Numbered from the stretch's first letter, positions 51,168 through 61,093 are shown. The stretch: 64,000 nucleotides of DNA from Flavobacteriales bacterium UBA7666 (GCA_002483265.1 DLHO01000026.1:136543-200542); one strand, 5' to 3'. The notes: generated by a model from the sequence alone, not told the origin. Program-made: numbers and translations.

Positions 51168-51198
51168 GCATTCAATGACTAGAACGTTCATTGAATGC
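51168..51198 (+). other. Hairpin at the predicted mRNA 5' end
   Basis: GCATTCAATGA pairs perfectly with TCATTGAATGC across a 9-nt loop. It starts only 3 nt after the -7 box and precedes the ATG at 51236 by 38 nt. It may stabilise the transcript or terminate the mannosidase operon. Confidence 0.55.
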
Positions 51199-51235
51199 TA
51201 TATTGCTTTAAATCAGTTAACCTATCTAATATCTT

Positions 51236-54200
51236 ATGAACATAAAAGCACCTTTTTTGACCTTAATGCTTTTGCTGTCGGGCATGGCTTCTTCTCAGGT
51301 AATAGAATTACAACCACTTAATCACGACAAACAGACTTTTGTACTCTGTAATATAAATCAGGATCTCAATATTGATGTGGTTAAGTTCATTGGTGATAAC
51401 CTTTATTACCAATTAGGCGGAAGTAATGTGTCTTTTGGCAATGAAATACTTCTTGATCAGTTTTCAGGAACAACTACGAATAATGTCTTACCCATTATTA
51501 AAGAAGCAGATTTTGATGCGGATGGAGACGACGATTTAGTTGTAATGGCTGGTTTTCCGAGACGTTTGATTGTTTACAAAAACAATTCCGGGCAATTTGA
51601 AATAGTAAAGAATCTAACCTATTCATCATCTATTTGGGAAGAACTGGTTCTATTAGATTTAGATAATGATGGTGATGAGGATTTAGTTTATACTGAAGGG
51701 ATTAAGTTATATTCCATGGAGAATACCAACGGTTTTTTTGGAAATCCTGTTATTCGTGCTCAGGGAGGACAATCAATTGGAGGATTGCAATTGATGGACA
51801 TGGATTTTGATGAAGTACCTGATTTACAATTTGTAGTGACTTCATATCCCACTTTAATTATTCAAAATAGTGCAAACTCACTCAATCAGTTATTTGATAT
51901 TACGTCAGCTTTAGCATCCAGTAATTACACTTACCAATATACTTTTCATGATTTAGACAACGATCAAATTAGAGATACCCTTCTTTGGAATTCGATCTAT
52001 AAAGATTTGTCTTTTAGAAATCATAGTACCAATCAGATGGATGAAATTTGCTCGATGACCAACTATTTTAAGGTGATCGATTTAGATTTGGATGGTACGA
52101 ATGAATTAGTTATTCAAGAAGACAATTACTTAAAAGTACTGAATATCGATTGTAATTCCGGTCAAGTTGTGCTGGAAGATTCAATAAATGTATCCATCAA
52201 CCCATTCCAGGTTCTTCAATATAAAGATGTCAATTTTGATGGGGTTTTGGATATTATTACAAATAGTCAATTCGATATTCAGATTGTTTATAGAAATGCA
52301 TCGAATGAATTTGATCATGTTCAGTTGGTAATGTCGAGAAGCAACAGCAATAGTTACGATTTAAAACCGGTTAATTCAGATGCAAATGCTGATTTGCTTT
52401 TACACTCATCTACCGGAGGTGGAATAATGAAAGGACTTGGAGGAGCCAGTTATGAAAATATTTCGGTATTGCCTCAGCCAAAATACGATGTGGTAAAGCA
52501 GTTGTTCATTGATGTTGATAATGACTCCGATTTAGATTTAATTTCATCTTCAGGTTATTATTATACGTCACAATTTGACAGTACTTTTTTAGTTTTTCAG
52601 CTAAATGATGGGAATGGTAATTATTCGCTGCCAATCCCGATTTCTTATTGGGAATCCGGAAGAGAGTTATACGCAAGAGATGTGAATTCGGATGGAAATA
52701 TGGATTTTATTTATCGTTTTCACCAAAATACCGGAACTGATTTGATTAAGTATTATATCAATACAGGAAGCGGAACCTTTGTCGGAACCAATAAAATACT
52801 CATGTCTGATTTTAGTGCATTTGATTTTCAGGATGTGAATTCAGATGGGAAACTGGATGTAATTGTTTCTAAAAACGATACGTATCCCGGAACAAATTTA
52901 AATCTGAAGTACCATTTGTTTAACGGAACTGCTATTGGAACAACGGCAACTCAGTTTGCGACTTTCCCCGATTGTATTATTGATTATTATACACATGGAA
53001 TAGTTAGCGCCGATTTGGATAATGACGGGGATATCGATTATTTGGTAAATGGAACTAAAATTCAAAATAACAATTCGGGAACTTTTACGCTGGTCACTGT
53101 TACCGCACCAGCTTATGAGTCATTCACCTTATTTGATTTAAATGGAGATGGGTTGAAGGATATTTTTTATACGCTTGTGAATGGATACGGGTATCGTTTA
53201 AATTTAGGGAGCTTAAATTTCGGACCGGTTGTTTCAGCTTCTAATTCGATTTATAATCAGATGAAGTTTAGAAATCAGGATTTGATCTATGGAAATAATC
53301 TGAATAATGCATTGCTGGTATCGAGTAGTAGAGGGGTCATTTTTAAAGTACAAAACTTTGAAACCGGAAATCAACCTGTTTTGCTGGATGATACGATTTC
53401 AGTATGTTCAGGAGCAGCAACAATTATCCAGGTTCAAAATGCAACAGAATTGAACGACAACCAGACTTGGGGGATATTTGAAGATTCCTGTTCATCTAAT
53501 TTTCCTTTTCAGACCAGTGTTGCAGGAACTTTTACCGTTTCATCTGTTTCAGATAAAAGCTATTTCATCAAGGCAATTGGTAATGGAATGTCGAGTGGGT
53601 TGTGCACGGAAGTTTATTTGGATATAAATTCAGCTGCGAATACTTTTTCAGTTACTGTAAATACAGTAGAGAGTGATACTGTAAGTCTGGATGTAACTAA
53701 TTCATTGGGAACAGCATGGGATTATTCATTTGATCAAATTACCTGGCAGACTTTGACAGAATCAAATGGACAAATACTGATTCCTGTTACTCCGAATACA
53801 TCTATTGATTTATCTGTTCGACCATCCGGAAGTGTTGGAATCTGTTCCAGCTGGCCAGCCGAAGTCCTTCAAATTACAACTCCATGTGCTATTGCTGAAA
53901 GTTATGACACCATTCAATCGTGTAAATTTACAACAGTTCAGTACGGGATGGAACCCTATTCACTGAATGCGAATCCGATGAATGTTGATCAGTACCGATT
54001 GACAAGTTTTGGCTGCGATTCAATTATCCATTTGTATATTGATACATTCCCAACTATTGAGTTTTTCGATACCATGTACACCTGTATGTATGATACCTAT
54101 ACTTTGTCGGATGGAAGCCAGCACCTGGCTTATAGTGATACATACCATTATCTGAGTGTTCTGGATTCGAACGGGTGCTATAGCGGTTTAAATTTGTATG

Positions 54201-55540
54201 TGATAGTCCATCAGCTGGATTACAATTCAATATCGGAACAGATTTGTGTGAATAGTAGTTATACATTTCCTGATGGAACCACATTCAACAATATCCAGTC
54301 GGATACTTCTTATACATCGGTTCTGACAAATCAATACGGCTGTGATTCAACAATTCAGGTCTTTTTGAATGTTTCGGTTGCCAATTTAACGGATAACCTT
54401 GTTTTATGTCATATAGACGATTTGGTTTTGCCTGATGGAACCTTAATTGAGAATCCCGGATTCGATTTTAATGCGACACACACCTATACGAATGTGATGG
54501 GATGCGATTCTGCAATTGTTGAATATCAGATCACAGTGATTGGAGATTCTACCACATACCTGCACAACTTCTGTGGACCACAAGATTTTGCGCTTCAAAA
54601 CGGAACCATTATAACCAATTTGAGTTCAGACTCTACATTTGTATACGATGTGTTCTTAAATCCATCATATCCTGCTTGTCCAAGTACAATCATTGATAGT
54701 GTTATTATTGATATAACTCCTTTTCAGGTTTCGAATCTTTTCTCGGTTCCTGATAATGGAATTTGTGATGGAATGTTGATGGGAGAATTAACTGGCAGTT
54801 TAAGTTATGATGTGAATGTAGATGGTGGAGCAAGTTCACATTTCACGAGTGGAGATTTTACACAATCCGGTTTATGCGGAGGTATTCATGATTTAATAAT
54901 CACGGATAATTGCTCCAATCAACAAGTCGTTCCATTTGTAACAGGTGAATTCCCCAACAATGCCAGTTTTACAAATTCATTTACAGGTATTCAGGAAATT
55001 GATTCTTTAGGGGCGACAGTTCAAGATTGTGCCATTCTGTTTAGTCAAATTGATTCGATCTTTATTAGTGAATCAGAAATTGTTGCAGACTCATTAATTG
55101 TTACATGGATGATAAATATGACGAATAGTTCACAAGTGGAAGTAACCGTTTCCTATCCTTTTGTAAATCCTGGAAATGGCGTTTACCTGGTGCAGTTGAA
55201 TTTGTTCTGTCCAACAAAGTCGACGACGGATTATTACAGTGCAACACAAGGAATTTACTACTTAGATGGAGTGATCATGAATTACAATGATTTGGGAATA
55301 GATGAGTATGCCCAAAATTTGGGAGTTTATCCGAATCCTACAAATGGGATGGTTTACTTGAAATCAAATGCGTTTGCAGAAGAAGCCTGGATATATGATG
55401 CTCAGGGAAGAGTGTGTTTGCATATCGAGAATAACGTGAATAGTTTTGACTTATCTTCATTTGAAGCCGGTATGTATACCCTTTTGGTGAAAGCAAACGG
55501 AAATTTGAATCAATTCAAAGTAATCGTTACTAAAAAGTAA
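51236..55540 (+). CDS. Giant FG-GAP/VCBS propeller T9SS type A cargo
   Basis: This 1434-residue exported protein has a signal peptide (to ASSQ, residue 21). Residues 30-690 form FG-GAP/VCBS repeats with calcium-type loops DFDADGDDDLV, DLDNDGDEDLV, DVNSDGNMDFI, DLDNDGDIDYLV, DLNGDGLKDIF. A middle section carries four to five repeats of about 80 residues with paired Cys (FGCDSIIHLYID, GCDSTIQVFLN, GCDSAIVEYQI). The last 80 residues are a type A sorting domain (LGVYPNPTNGMVYLKS, AGMYTLLVKANG). Such proteins are exported to the surface; the function is unknown, and adhesion is plausible. Confidence 0.87.
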   Translation: MNIKAPFLTLMLLLSGMASSQVIELQPLNHDKQTFVLCNINQDLNIDVVKFIGDNLYYQLGGSNVSFGNEILLDQFSGTTTNNVLPIIKEADFDADGDDDLVVMAGFPRRLIVYKNNSGQFEIVKNLTYSSSIWEELVLLDLDNDGDEDLVYTEGIKLYSMENTNGFFGNPVIRAQGGQSIGGLQLMDMDFDEVPDLQFVVTSYPTLIIQNSANSLNQLFDITSALASSNYTYQYTFHDLDNDQIRDTLLWNSIYKDLSFRNHSTNQMDEICSMTNYFKVIDLDLDGTNELVIQEDNYLKVLNIDCNSGQVVLEDSINVSINPFQVLQYKDVNFDGVLDIITNSQFDIQIVYRNASNEFDHVQLVMSRSNSNSYDLKPVNSDANADLLLHSSTGGGIMKGLGGASYENISVLPQPKYDVVKQLFIDVDNDSDLDLISSSGYYYTSQFDSTFLVFQLNDGNGNYSLPIPISYWESGRELYARDVNSDGNMDFIYRFHQNTGTDLIKYYINTGSGTFVGTNKILMSDFSAFDFQDVNSDGKLDVIVSKNDTYPGTNLNLKYHLFNGTAIGTTATQFATFPDCIIDYYTHGIVSADLDNDGDIDYLVNGTKIQNNNSGTFTLVTVTAPAYESFTLFDLNGDGLKDIFYTLVNGYGYRLNLGSLNFGPVVSASNSIYNQMKFRNQDLIYGNNLNNALLVSSSRGVIFKVQNFETGNQPVLLDDTISVCSGAATIIQVQNATELNDNQTWGIFEDSCSSNFPFQTSVAGTFTVSSVSDKSYFIKAIGNGMSSGLCTEVYLDINSAANTFSVTVNTVESDTVSLDVTNSLGTAWDYSFDQITWQTLTESNGQILIPVTPNTSIDLSVRPSGSVGICSSWPAEVLQITTPCAIAESYDTIQSCKFTTVQYGMEPYSLNANPMNVDQYRLTSFGCDSIIHLYIDTFPTIEFFDTMYTCMYDTYTLSDGSQHLAYSDTYHYLSVLDSNGCYSGLNLYVIVHQLDYNSISEQICVNSSYTFPDGTTFNNIQSDTSYTSVLTNQYGCDSTIQVFLNVSVANLTDNLVLCHIDDLVLPDGTLIENPGFDFNATHTYTNVMGCDSAIVEYQITVIGDSTTYLHNFCGPQDFALQNGTIITNLSSDSTFVYDVFLNPSYPACPSTIIDSVIIDITPFQVSNLFSVPDNGICDGMLMGELTGSLSYDVNVDGGASSHFTSGDFTQSGLCGGIHDLIITDNCSNQQVVPFVTGEFPNNASFTNSFTGIQEIDSLGATVQDCAILFSQIDSIFISESEIVADSLIVTWMINMTNSSQVEVTVSYPFVNPGNGVYLVQLNLFCPTKSTTDYYSATQGIYYLDGVIMNYNDLGIDEYAQNLGVYPNPTNGMVYLKSNAFAEEAWIYDAQGRVCLHIENNVNSFDLSSFEAGMYTLLVKANGNLNQFKVIVTKK

Positions 55541-55652
55541 TTTCATAAATAGTTAACAGAATATTCTTCCGTTTATCATATTTCCAGACTAAGACAATAT
55601 TTCTGGTTAAAAAGTTTTTACCTTTAGCGCTCTTTTAAAATAAATCTAAAGA

Positions 55653-57779
55653 ATGAAAAAAATAGTATTCGTTTTGGTCTTATTGACCTATTCATTAGGA
55701 AACATTGCTCGTGCTGACGAAGGAATGTGGCTTCCGTTTTTGATCGGAAGAAACTATGAAGACATGAAAAAGCACGGCTTGAAATTGACTCAAGAGCAAA
55801 TTTATTCAATCAATAAATCTTCTTTGAAGGATGCAGTAATCTCATTTGGAGGTTTTTGTACAGGAGAAATCATCTCCAATCAGGGATTGATTTTAACGAA
55901 TCACCACTGTGGTTATGATGCAATTGCAGGTGCTTCAACAAAAGACAACAATTACCTGGATAACGGTTTTTGGGCGAAAAATTTCAAAGAAGAGATCGCC
56001 GTTAAAGGATTAACGGCTACGTTCATGATCAGCATGAAAGACGTTACGGCAGAAGTTGCAAAAGAACTGAATGCTAAAATGACTCCTGAAGAGCGCGCTA
56101 AAAAAATCAAGGAAGTATCTGATATTTTGATTAAAGATGCTACAGCAGGAACGCATTATGAAGCATTTGTTCGTGATTTTTATGATGGTAACGAGTTTTA
56201 TTTGTTCGTAAAAGAAACATTTAAAGATGTACGTTTGGTAGGAACTCCTCCTCAATCTGCCGGAAAATTTGGTGGTGATACGGATAACTGGGAATGGCCT
56301 CGTCATACTGCAGATTTCTCTATGTTCCGCGTTTATGCAGGAGCAGACAACAAACCTGCAGATTTCAGCGATGCAAATACGCCATTAAAACCGAAACATT
56401 CGTTGCCTATCTCTTTGAAAGGCGTGAAGCAAGGTGATTACGCAATGATCATGGGATTCCCGGGAAGAACAAATCGTTATTTGACTTCTTACGGTGTGGA
56501 CCAGGCAATTTCTTTGGAGCAGCCTAAAATTGTGGATATCCGCGCTAAGAAATTAGAGATCATGAAAAAATACATGGATAAAGACGTAGAAGTACGTTTG
56601 CATTATTCATCGAAATATGCGCAGGTAGCGAATTACTGGAAATATTTTATCGGTCAGACAAAACAGTTGAAAGGAAACCACGTTGCTGATAAGAAAAGAA
56701 AAGTAGAGGACGAGTTTACAAAATACGCTGCCGGAAAAGCAGAATACAGTAATGTACTTTCGGATATCGAATCGGCTTTCAAAGCAACAAATAGTGTTGT
56801 TTACATTAAAACGTACCAAAGTGAATTCGTTCGCCAGGTAGATATCAATTCAGTAGTTTATTTCTACAAATTGGCTTTAGATGCGAAGAAATCAGGAAAC
56901 GAAGAGCGTTACAACGCAATTTTGGATGCTGCAAAAGCAACTGCTGAAGAAATTTATGCTGAGCGTTCAATGGACATTGAATTGGAGACATTGGAAGAAG
57001 TTCTAAAAATGTACATCCGTGACGTTCCAATGGAACAACAAGTTGGAATCACTAAATCTATCGGTGTTGATGGGATGGCTTCATTTATGAGCCGTATCAA
57101 AACAAATTCCATTTTTGCTTCAAAAGAGCGTTACGAAGAATTCATGAAGAACTTCGATATCGAAAAAATGAGCCAGGATCCATTGTTTATCCTGATTAAA
57201 GATTTGGATAACGCATACCAGGCTGCAATGGCGCAAGACGCTGTTAAGTCGGCGAATGCAAAATTGACGCTTGCAAACCGCGCATTTGTAAAAGGTGTTC
57301 GTGAAATGCAGCCAAACAAGAAATTCTACCCGAATGCAAACTCAACCATGCGTTTGACGTACGGAAATGTATTGAACTACGATCCGCGTGATGCAGTTCA
57401 TTACGACTACTTCACAACATTGGATGGAGTAATGCAAAAAGAAGATCCTTCCAATCCTGAATTCGTGGTTGATCCGCGTATCAAAGAATTGTGGCAGAAA
57501 AAAGATTACGGTCAATACGCTTCTAACGGTAAATTGCCTGTAAACTTCCTTTCGAACAACGATATTACAGGAGGTAACTCAGGTTCTCCGGTTATCAATG
57601 CAAACGGAGAGTTGATCGGAACGGCATTTGATGGAAACTGGGAAGCAATGTCCGGTGACATCTACTTCGAACCAAACATTCAGCGCACGATCTCTTTGGA
57701 CGTTCGTTACACGCTTTGGTTGATCGACAAGTGTTACGGAGCAACGAATTTGGTGAATGAAATGAAATTGGTTAAATAA
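55653..57779 (+). CDS. S46 family dipeptidyl peptidase, Dpp7-like
   Basis: This 708-residue periplasmic serine peptidase removes dipeptides from the N-terminus of oligopeptides. It has a signal peptide (to about residue 20). The triad is His85 (TNHHCGY), Asp221 (RHTADFSMF) and Ser643 (GGNSGSP), close to DPP11's His85/Asp227/Ser655. The specificity residue, 18 positions after the serine, is Gly661 (FDGNWEA), as in DPP7 (Gly) and unlike DPP11 (Arg), so a hydrophobic P1 residue is expected. It is transcribed alone and ends at a strong terminator. Confidence 0.93.
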   Translation: MKKIVFVLVLLTYSLGNIARADEGMWLPFLIGRNYEDMKKHGLKLTQEQIYSINKSSLKDAVISFGGFCTGEIISNQGLILTNHHCGYDAIAGASTKDNNYLDNGFWAKNFKEEIAVKGLTATFMISMKDVTAEVAKELNAKMTPEERAKKIKEVSDILIKDATAGTHYEAFVRDFYDGNEFYLFVKETFKDVRLVGTPPQSAGKFGGDTDNWEWPRHTADFSMFRVYAGADNKPADFSDANTPLKPKHSLPISLKGVKQGDYAMIMGFPGRTNRYLTSYGVDQAISLEQPKIVDIRAKKLEIMKKYMDKDVEVRLHYSSKYAQVANYWKYFIGQTKQLKGNHVADKKRKVEDEFTKYAAGKAEYSNVLSDIESAFKATNSVVYIKTYQSEFVRQVDINSVVYFYKLALDAKKSGNEERYNAILDAAKATAEEIYAERSMDIELETLEEVLKMYIRDVPMEQQVGITKSIGVDGMASFMSRIKTNSIFASKERYEEFMKNFDIEKMSQDPLFILIKDLDNAYQAAMAQDAVKSANAKLTLANRAFVKGVREMQPNKKFYPNANSTMRLTYGNVLNYDPRDAVHYDYFTTLDGVMQKEDPSNPEFVVDPRIKELWQKKDYGQYASNGKLPVNFLSNNDITGGNSGSPVINANGELIGTAFDGNWEAMSGDIYFEPNIQRTISLDVRYTLWLIDKCYGATNLVNEMKLVK

Positions 57780-57799
57780 TCAATTCGCTATAGAAATGA

Positions 57800-57834
57800 A
57801 AAGCCGCTGGTCAATGTGATCAGCGGCTTTTTTG
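57800..57834 (+). terminator. Rho-independent terminator of the S46 gene
   Basis: AAAGCCGCTG pairs with CAGCGGCTTT, then T6; 20 nt after the stop. Confidence 0.9.
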
Positions 57835-57857
57835 TTGGTTTTTTCTTTTAGGAATAA

Positions 57858-58394
57858 TTATACTGTCTTCACTTTTGCATAAATGTCAAGGCTTATAAAC
57901 TTGCCATTTTTAATTTCACACTCTTTCATTGTCCCTTCGTATTGAAAGTCTAGTTTAGCCATTGCGTTTTTACAATTCATATTTTCCGACTCTACAAACC
58001 CTTCAATTCGGTGAAGTTCTAAATTGTCAAATCCAAAATCGCAAATTAAGGGCATCGATTCTTTCATAATTCCTTTGCCCCAAAAGTCTGAAATTAACCA
58101 AAACCCGATTTCTGCTTTTTTATGTTCTTTACTTAAACTATTTAGTCCACCTGCTCCATAGAATTTCTTGTTGTCTGCCGAGCAAACAGCCCACCAAATT
58201 CCCGTTTCATTTTTTTCAAGGTCTGCAAAAAAAGTCATTTGTTCTTTTGTCGCTTCTAATGTCTGAAAACTTACTCCATAATATTTGATAATGTCTGGGT
58301 GTGAAAGTCCTTTGAAAACATTTTCAAGGTCGCTGTCTACAAATTGTCGAAGCAAAAGTCTTTCAGTTTTTATTATTGGAAAATCAGTCGTCAT
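57858..58394 (-). CDS. RimJ/RimL-type GNAT acetyltransferase in accessory block
   Basis: This 178-residue acetyltransferase has FPIIKTERLLLRQFVDSD, YGAGGLNSLSKEHKKAEIGF and a C-terminal segment ending in MNCKNAMAKLDFQYEGTM, matching the RimJ/RimL subgroup. Its base composition is more AT-rich than the core genes nearby, and it is the first of four minus-strand genes separated by attC-like or other palindromic spacers. The substrate is unknown. Confidence 0.85.
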   Translation of the reverse strand: MTTDFPIIKTERLLLRQFVDSDLENVFKGLSHPDIIKYYGVSFQTLEATKEQMTFFADLEKNETGIWWAVCSADNKKFYGAGGLNSLSKEHKKAEIGFWLISDFWGKGIMKESMPLICDFGFDNLELHRIEGFVESENMNCKNAMAKLDFQYEGTMKECEIKNGKFISLDIYAKVKTV

Positions 58395-58446
58395 AATATT
58401 TTTTTTGTCAATTGTTGATTGTTATTTGTGGGTCGTCATAGCTGAT

Positions 58447-58502
58447 CACTAACGGTTCTAAGCTAAGCGGTCGTTTAAATGCCGCTTAGGTTTTGTTATG
58501 TG
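58447..58502 (-). repeat. attC-like palindromic spacer
   Basis: Outer elements CACTAAC and GTTATGTG flank an inner stem CTAAGCGG/CCGCTTAG (58463-58470, 58482-58489). The TAAC on the minus strand includes the stop codon of the upstream gene, a habit of integron cassettes. R-box consensus is matched imperfectly. Confidence 0.4.
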
Positions 58503-59053
58503 TATTTGAATTTTTCAATTAGTTTTTCAATCTCATGAATTTCCAATCCTAGTTCGAGCGACAATAGTTGATCTTTTGAGACTTCTGAAATGTTGGGTGA
58601 AATTTTTCTTATTTTCTTTATTGCATCTGAATCATAGTTTATAAGTTTCTCAACAAGCGAATATGCTTCGAAATATGATGACTTTTGAATTTCTTCAATT
58701 GCGTATTTAGAATTGGGAAATTCCTTTTCCAAAAATATCTTTGAAAAATAAGTTGATATCCCTTCATTTAATACATTAGCGTCAGCTTTCCCAGTTGGGT
58801 AAAGAAGATGACAAGTTTCATGTGATAGCTGGTAATATAGCTGAGGAAAAGCAACGAAATTATGAGAACATCCATTTGAAAGAACAATGGAAATTTTATG
58901 ATTTGGATAATACATGATGTAGGGTCCATCTTCTTTGAATTCAATTCCTACAAAATACCATTGTTTCTCTCTTTCACCGAAAAGATATTCGGCCTCATTG
59001 ATCATTTCCATGAATTTGTGAGTAAGAAGTGTTAATCTTTGCTCTAACTCCAT
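58496..59053 (-). CDS. Putative HEXXH metallopeptidase-like protein
   Basis: This 185-residue cytosolic-type protein contains HETCH (about residue 87) followed by VLNEGISTYFSKIF, the NEG-type gluzincin motif with Glu 15 residues after the last His. This layout resembles peptidase-MA families. The spacing is shorter than in thermolysin or M1. No signal peptide and no other domain are seen. It belongs to the accessory block. Function unknown; zinc binding is predicted, proteolysis is a guess. Confidence 0.6.
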   Translation of the reverse strand: MELEQRLTLLTHKFMEMINEAEYLFGEREKQWYFVGIEFKEDGPYIMYYPNHKISIVLSNGCSHNFVAFPQLYYQLSHETCHLLYPTGKADANVLNEGISTYFSKIFLEKEFPNSKYAIEEIQKSSYFEAYSLVEKLINYDSDAIKKIRKISPNISEVSKDQLLSLELGLEIHEIEKLIEKFKYT

Positions 59054-59127
59054 ACTAGCAATCTTTGTTTAGTTTATCAACTGGATATTTATCATACGCT
59101 TCTCTATTATACATTGTTGCGCGCCTT

Positions 59128-60255
59128 TTAAGCTTTGCGAACAAGATGTTCAATACTTGTCTCGACTCTAACATCTTCTTCTGAGAAAACCTCTTCACGC
59201 TCTTGAATATCCTTGTATTCAGGAGAAACCGAAACTAGTTCAGTTCCAGTTGCACTATAATCGCGGGCTAGTAACTCCCATTCAAATTCAATTTCTGTGG
59301 CTTCAACTTCAATTAGTATTGAGACGGGAAACCATTTGTTATCATTTTGAACAAGAATGGATTCCTTTATAGGTTTATAATAAACGGTTTTACTGTCCGC
59401 GTCAATGTATCTAGGGTTATCCTTATCTATGTTCACCAACGATATACTTGGCATCATTAATCCACCACTTGATTCGTCACTTAGTCTTCTGACTCCTTTT
59501 GTAAATGTTAATTGAAATTTCCAATCCTCAAGAACCGATGCACCAGAATTCAACAAAACTATGTCAAATGAAACCCATGATTCGTTAACATATCTTGGTT
59601 GGTTGAAAGGAAGGTGTGAGAAGTCTGACAACTTCGGAGAGGGAGCTTTAATTGCATCCAAACTCGCTTGAACTTCTCGTAAGACTTGTTCCGTTGTCTT
59701 TTCAATATAAAAGTATGTTGTCGTCTTCCGAGCTAGTAAAGGTTTCAAAATTATGTCTGACTCTAGTTGATTATAGAGAATACTGAATCCAAAATTCGAT
59801 TTATGCATCAAATTTTTGACATAATAATCATGTGTGTTTCTATTCTCTTCGATTAAATCAGCTATATCTTCCCAGCAAAAAAGAAGGATTTTAAAGTCAT
59901 TTTCCTGATCCTTCAATCGTACATATTCTTCTATACTTGCGTCTTTGTTCGCTGTAGTGGCGATAATAAATTTGCCAAGTTTTGGTTTGAATTCTTTTGC
60001 TAGTTTAATCTCTTTGTCAACTTCTTTTTCGGACAGTTTTTTTTGAGCATACTCATCTTTCCCTTTGCACTGAATTCCCACATAAAAATTTTCTCCTTTA
60101 GGTATACCAACGATGTCTACACCTTGTTGGTTTTGACCGCTCCGTCCATTCTTCTTTATTTCACTTGGAATTTCAAAAATTTCACCCCACAGTTTCTTAC
60201 ATAGGTTTTCGAAGTCCTGCCAGTTTTCTGGCTTTTGAATGGTCTTTTTATTCAT
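59128..60255 (-). CDS. Mrr-like restriction endonuclease domain protein
   Basis: This 375-residue protein begins with an Mrr/PD-(D/E)XK nuclease domain: WQDFENLCKKLWGEIF, then GVDIVG (Asp) and YVGIQCKGK (Q-x-K) with about 15 residues between, and GKFIIATTANKDASIEEY. Residues 150-375 form an unrelated beta-rich part (PRYVNESWVSFDIVLLN, ADSKTVYYKP). It could be a type IV restriction enzyme or another defence nuclease. It has no partner ATPase or methylase nearby. Confidence 0.75.
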   Translation of the reverse strand: MNKKTIQKPENWQDFENLCKKLWGEIFEIPSEIKKNGRSGQNQQGVDIVGIPKGENFYVGIQCKGKDEYAQKKLSEKEVDKEIKLAKEFKPKLGKFIIATTANKDASIEEYVRLKDQENDFKILLFCWEDIADLIEENRNTHDYYVKNLMHKSNFGFSILYNQLESDIILKPLLARKTTTYFYIEKTTEQVLREVQASLDAIKAPSPKLSDFSHLPFNQPRYVNESWVSFDIVLLNSGASVLEDWKFQLTFTKGVRRLSDESSGGLMMPSISLVNIDKDNPRYIDADSKTVYYKPIKESILVQNDNKWFPVSILIEVEATEIEFEWELLARDYSATGTELVSVSPEYKDIQEREEVFSEEDVRVETSIEHLVRKA

Positions 60256-60266
60256 TTTTTTAATTA

Positions 60267-60300
60267 CACATAACGTTTTGCCAAACGCCTGTTATAGCCA
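60267..60300 (-). repeat. attC-like palindromic spacer
   Basis: CACATAAC at one end, the hairpin CGTTT-TGCC-AAACG inside, then GTTATAGCCA. The core ATAAC/GTTAT with GCC(AAAC)GCC resembles integron attC ends (compare VCR-type AACAAACGCC). GTTATAGCCA recurs inverted at 61094-61103. Confidence 0.4.
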
Positions 60301-60312
60301 GTTTTTATATTT

Positions 60313-61077
60313 CTAATTTCGCTTGTCATAAATACTTGGGTTCAATACTTTTTCTAAATCGTCAATTTTAATTAAGTCTTCAATTGTCTGTTGAATACAT
60401 TCTCTTGTCAATTCCTTTACGAATAAGTCTGGAGGTTTTTGATAAAGTCCACTTAAATTTTGTCCTGTTTTTTTGTCTTCGTTAATTGCTGTTTCTAAGT
60501 ATTTATATGTCCAAACATTAAGTCCATAATGTCGACCGTCTTCCAAGTCAACGTGAATGTTGCAAAATTCGTTTTCAATGTCCCAATTATTCGGGTCAAC
60601 TTCTTCAAATTCTAACCATAATGTAAATTGGGTATTTTCTGTTTTTCTGCCTTTTAACTTGTTATAAAGTTTTTTCAATTCTTTATTGTCTGACCAACCT
60701 TCACTCTCTGTCATTGCAATAATTAGAAAGTCTTTTGCTTCGCTAACTGTATTTGCTTGTCCTTTAACGATTGCATAGTTCCAAGGACTTTCTTTCTCAG
60801 CCATTTTGTATTCAAACTGGAATTTTTTATCTCCAATACTATATACTGTCACAAACCAACCATCTTCCCAATTGTCCGTTGCTTGAATTACAAGTGAATA
60901 ATGTGAAGTCAATCCAAAAAGTATCGAGTTCTTAAAAGTATCGTTCACCATTGAAATAAATTCAAGCATTGCCTTTCCAATTTCATTTTCAACCACAGTC
61001 GCATTTTCACTTGTCAATTCTTTGTAGAATTCTTCAAGTGTCTTACTTTTTTGGTCTGAACTTCTTATTATTGGCAT
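60313..61077 (-). CDS. Unknown protein in accessory block
   Basis: This 254-residue acidic protein has no recognised motif or signal peptide. It contains LTSHYSLVIQATDNWEDGWF, FQFEYKMAEKESPWNYAI and FTLWLEFEEVDPNNWDIE, which alternate hydrophobic and polar residues as in an alpha/beta fold. It is flanked by the inverted pair GTTATAGCCA / TGGCTATAAC, suggesting that it moved as a unit. Function unknown. Confidence 0.65.
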   Translation of the reverse strand: MPIIRSSDQKSKTLEEFYKELTSENATVVENEIGKAMLEFISMVNDTFKNSILFGLTSHYSLVIQATDNWEDGWFVTVYSIGDKKFQFEYKMAEKESPWNYAIVKGQANTVSEAKDFLIIAMTESEGWSDNKELKKLYNKLKGRKTENTQFTLWLEFEEVDPNNWDIENEFCNIHVDLEDGRHYGLNVWTYKYLETAINEDKKTGQNLSGLYQKPPDLFVKELTRECIQQTIEDLIKIDDLEKVLNPSIYDKRN

Positions 61078-61093
61078 AGTGTCGTTCTAAAAT

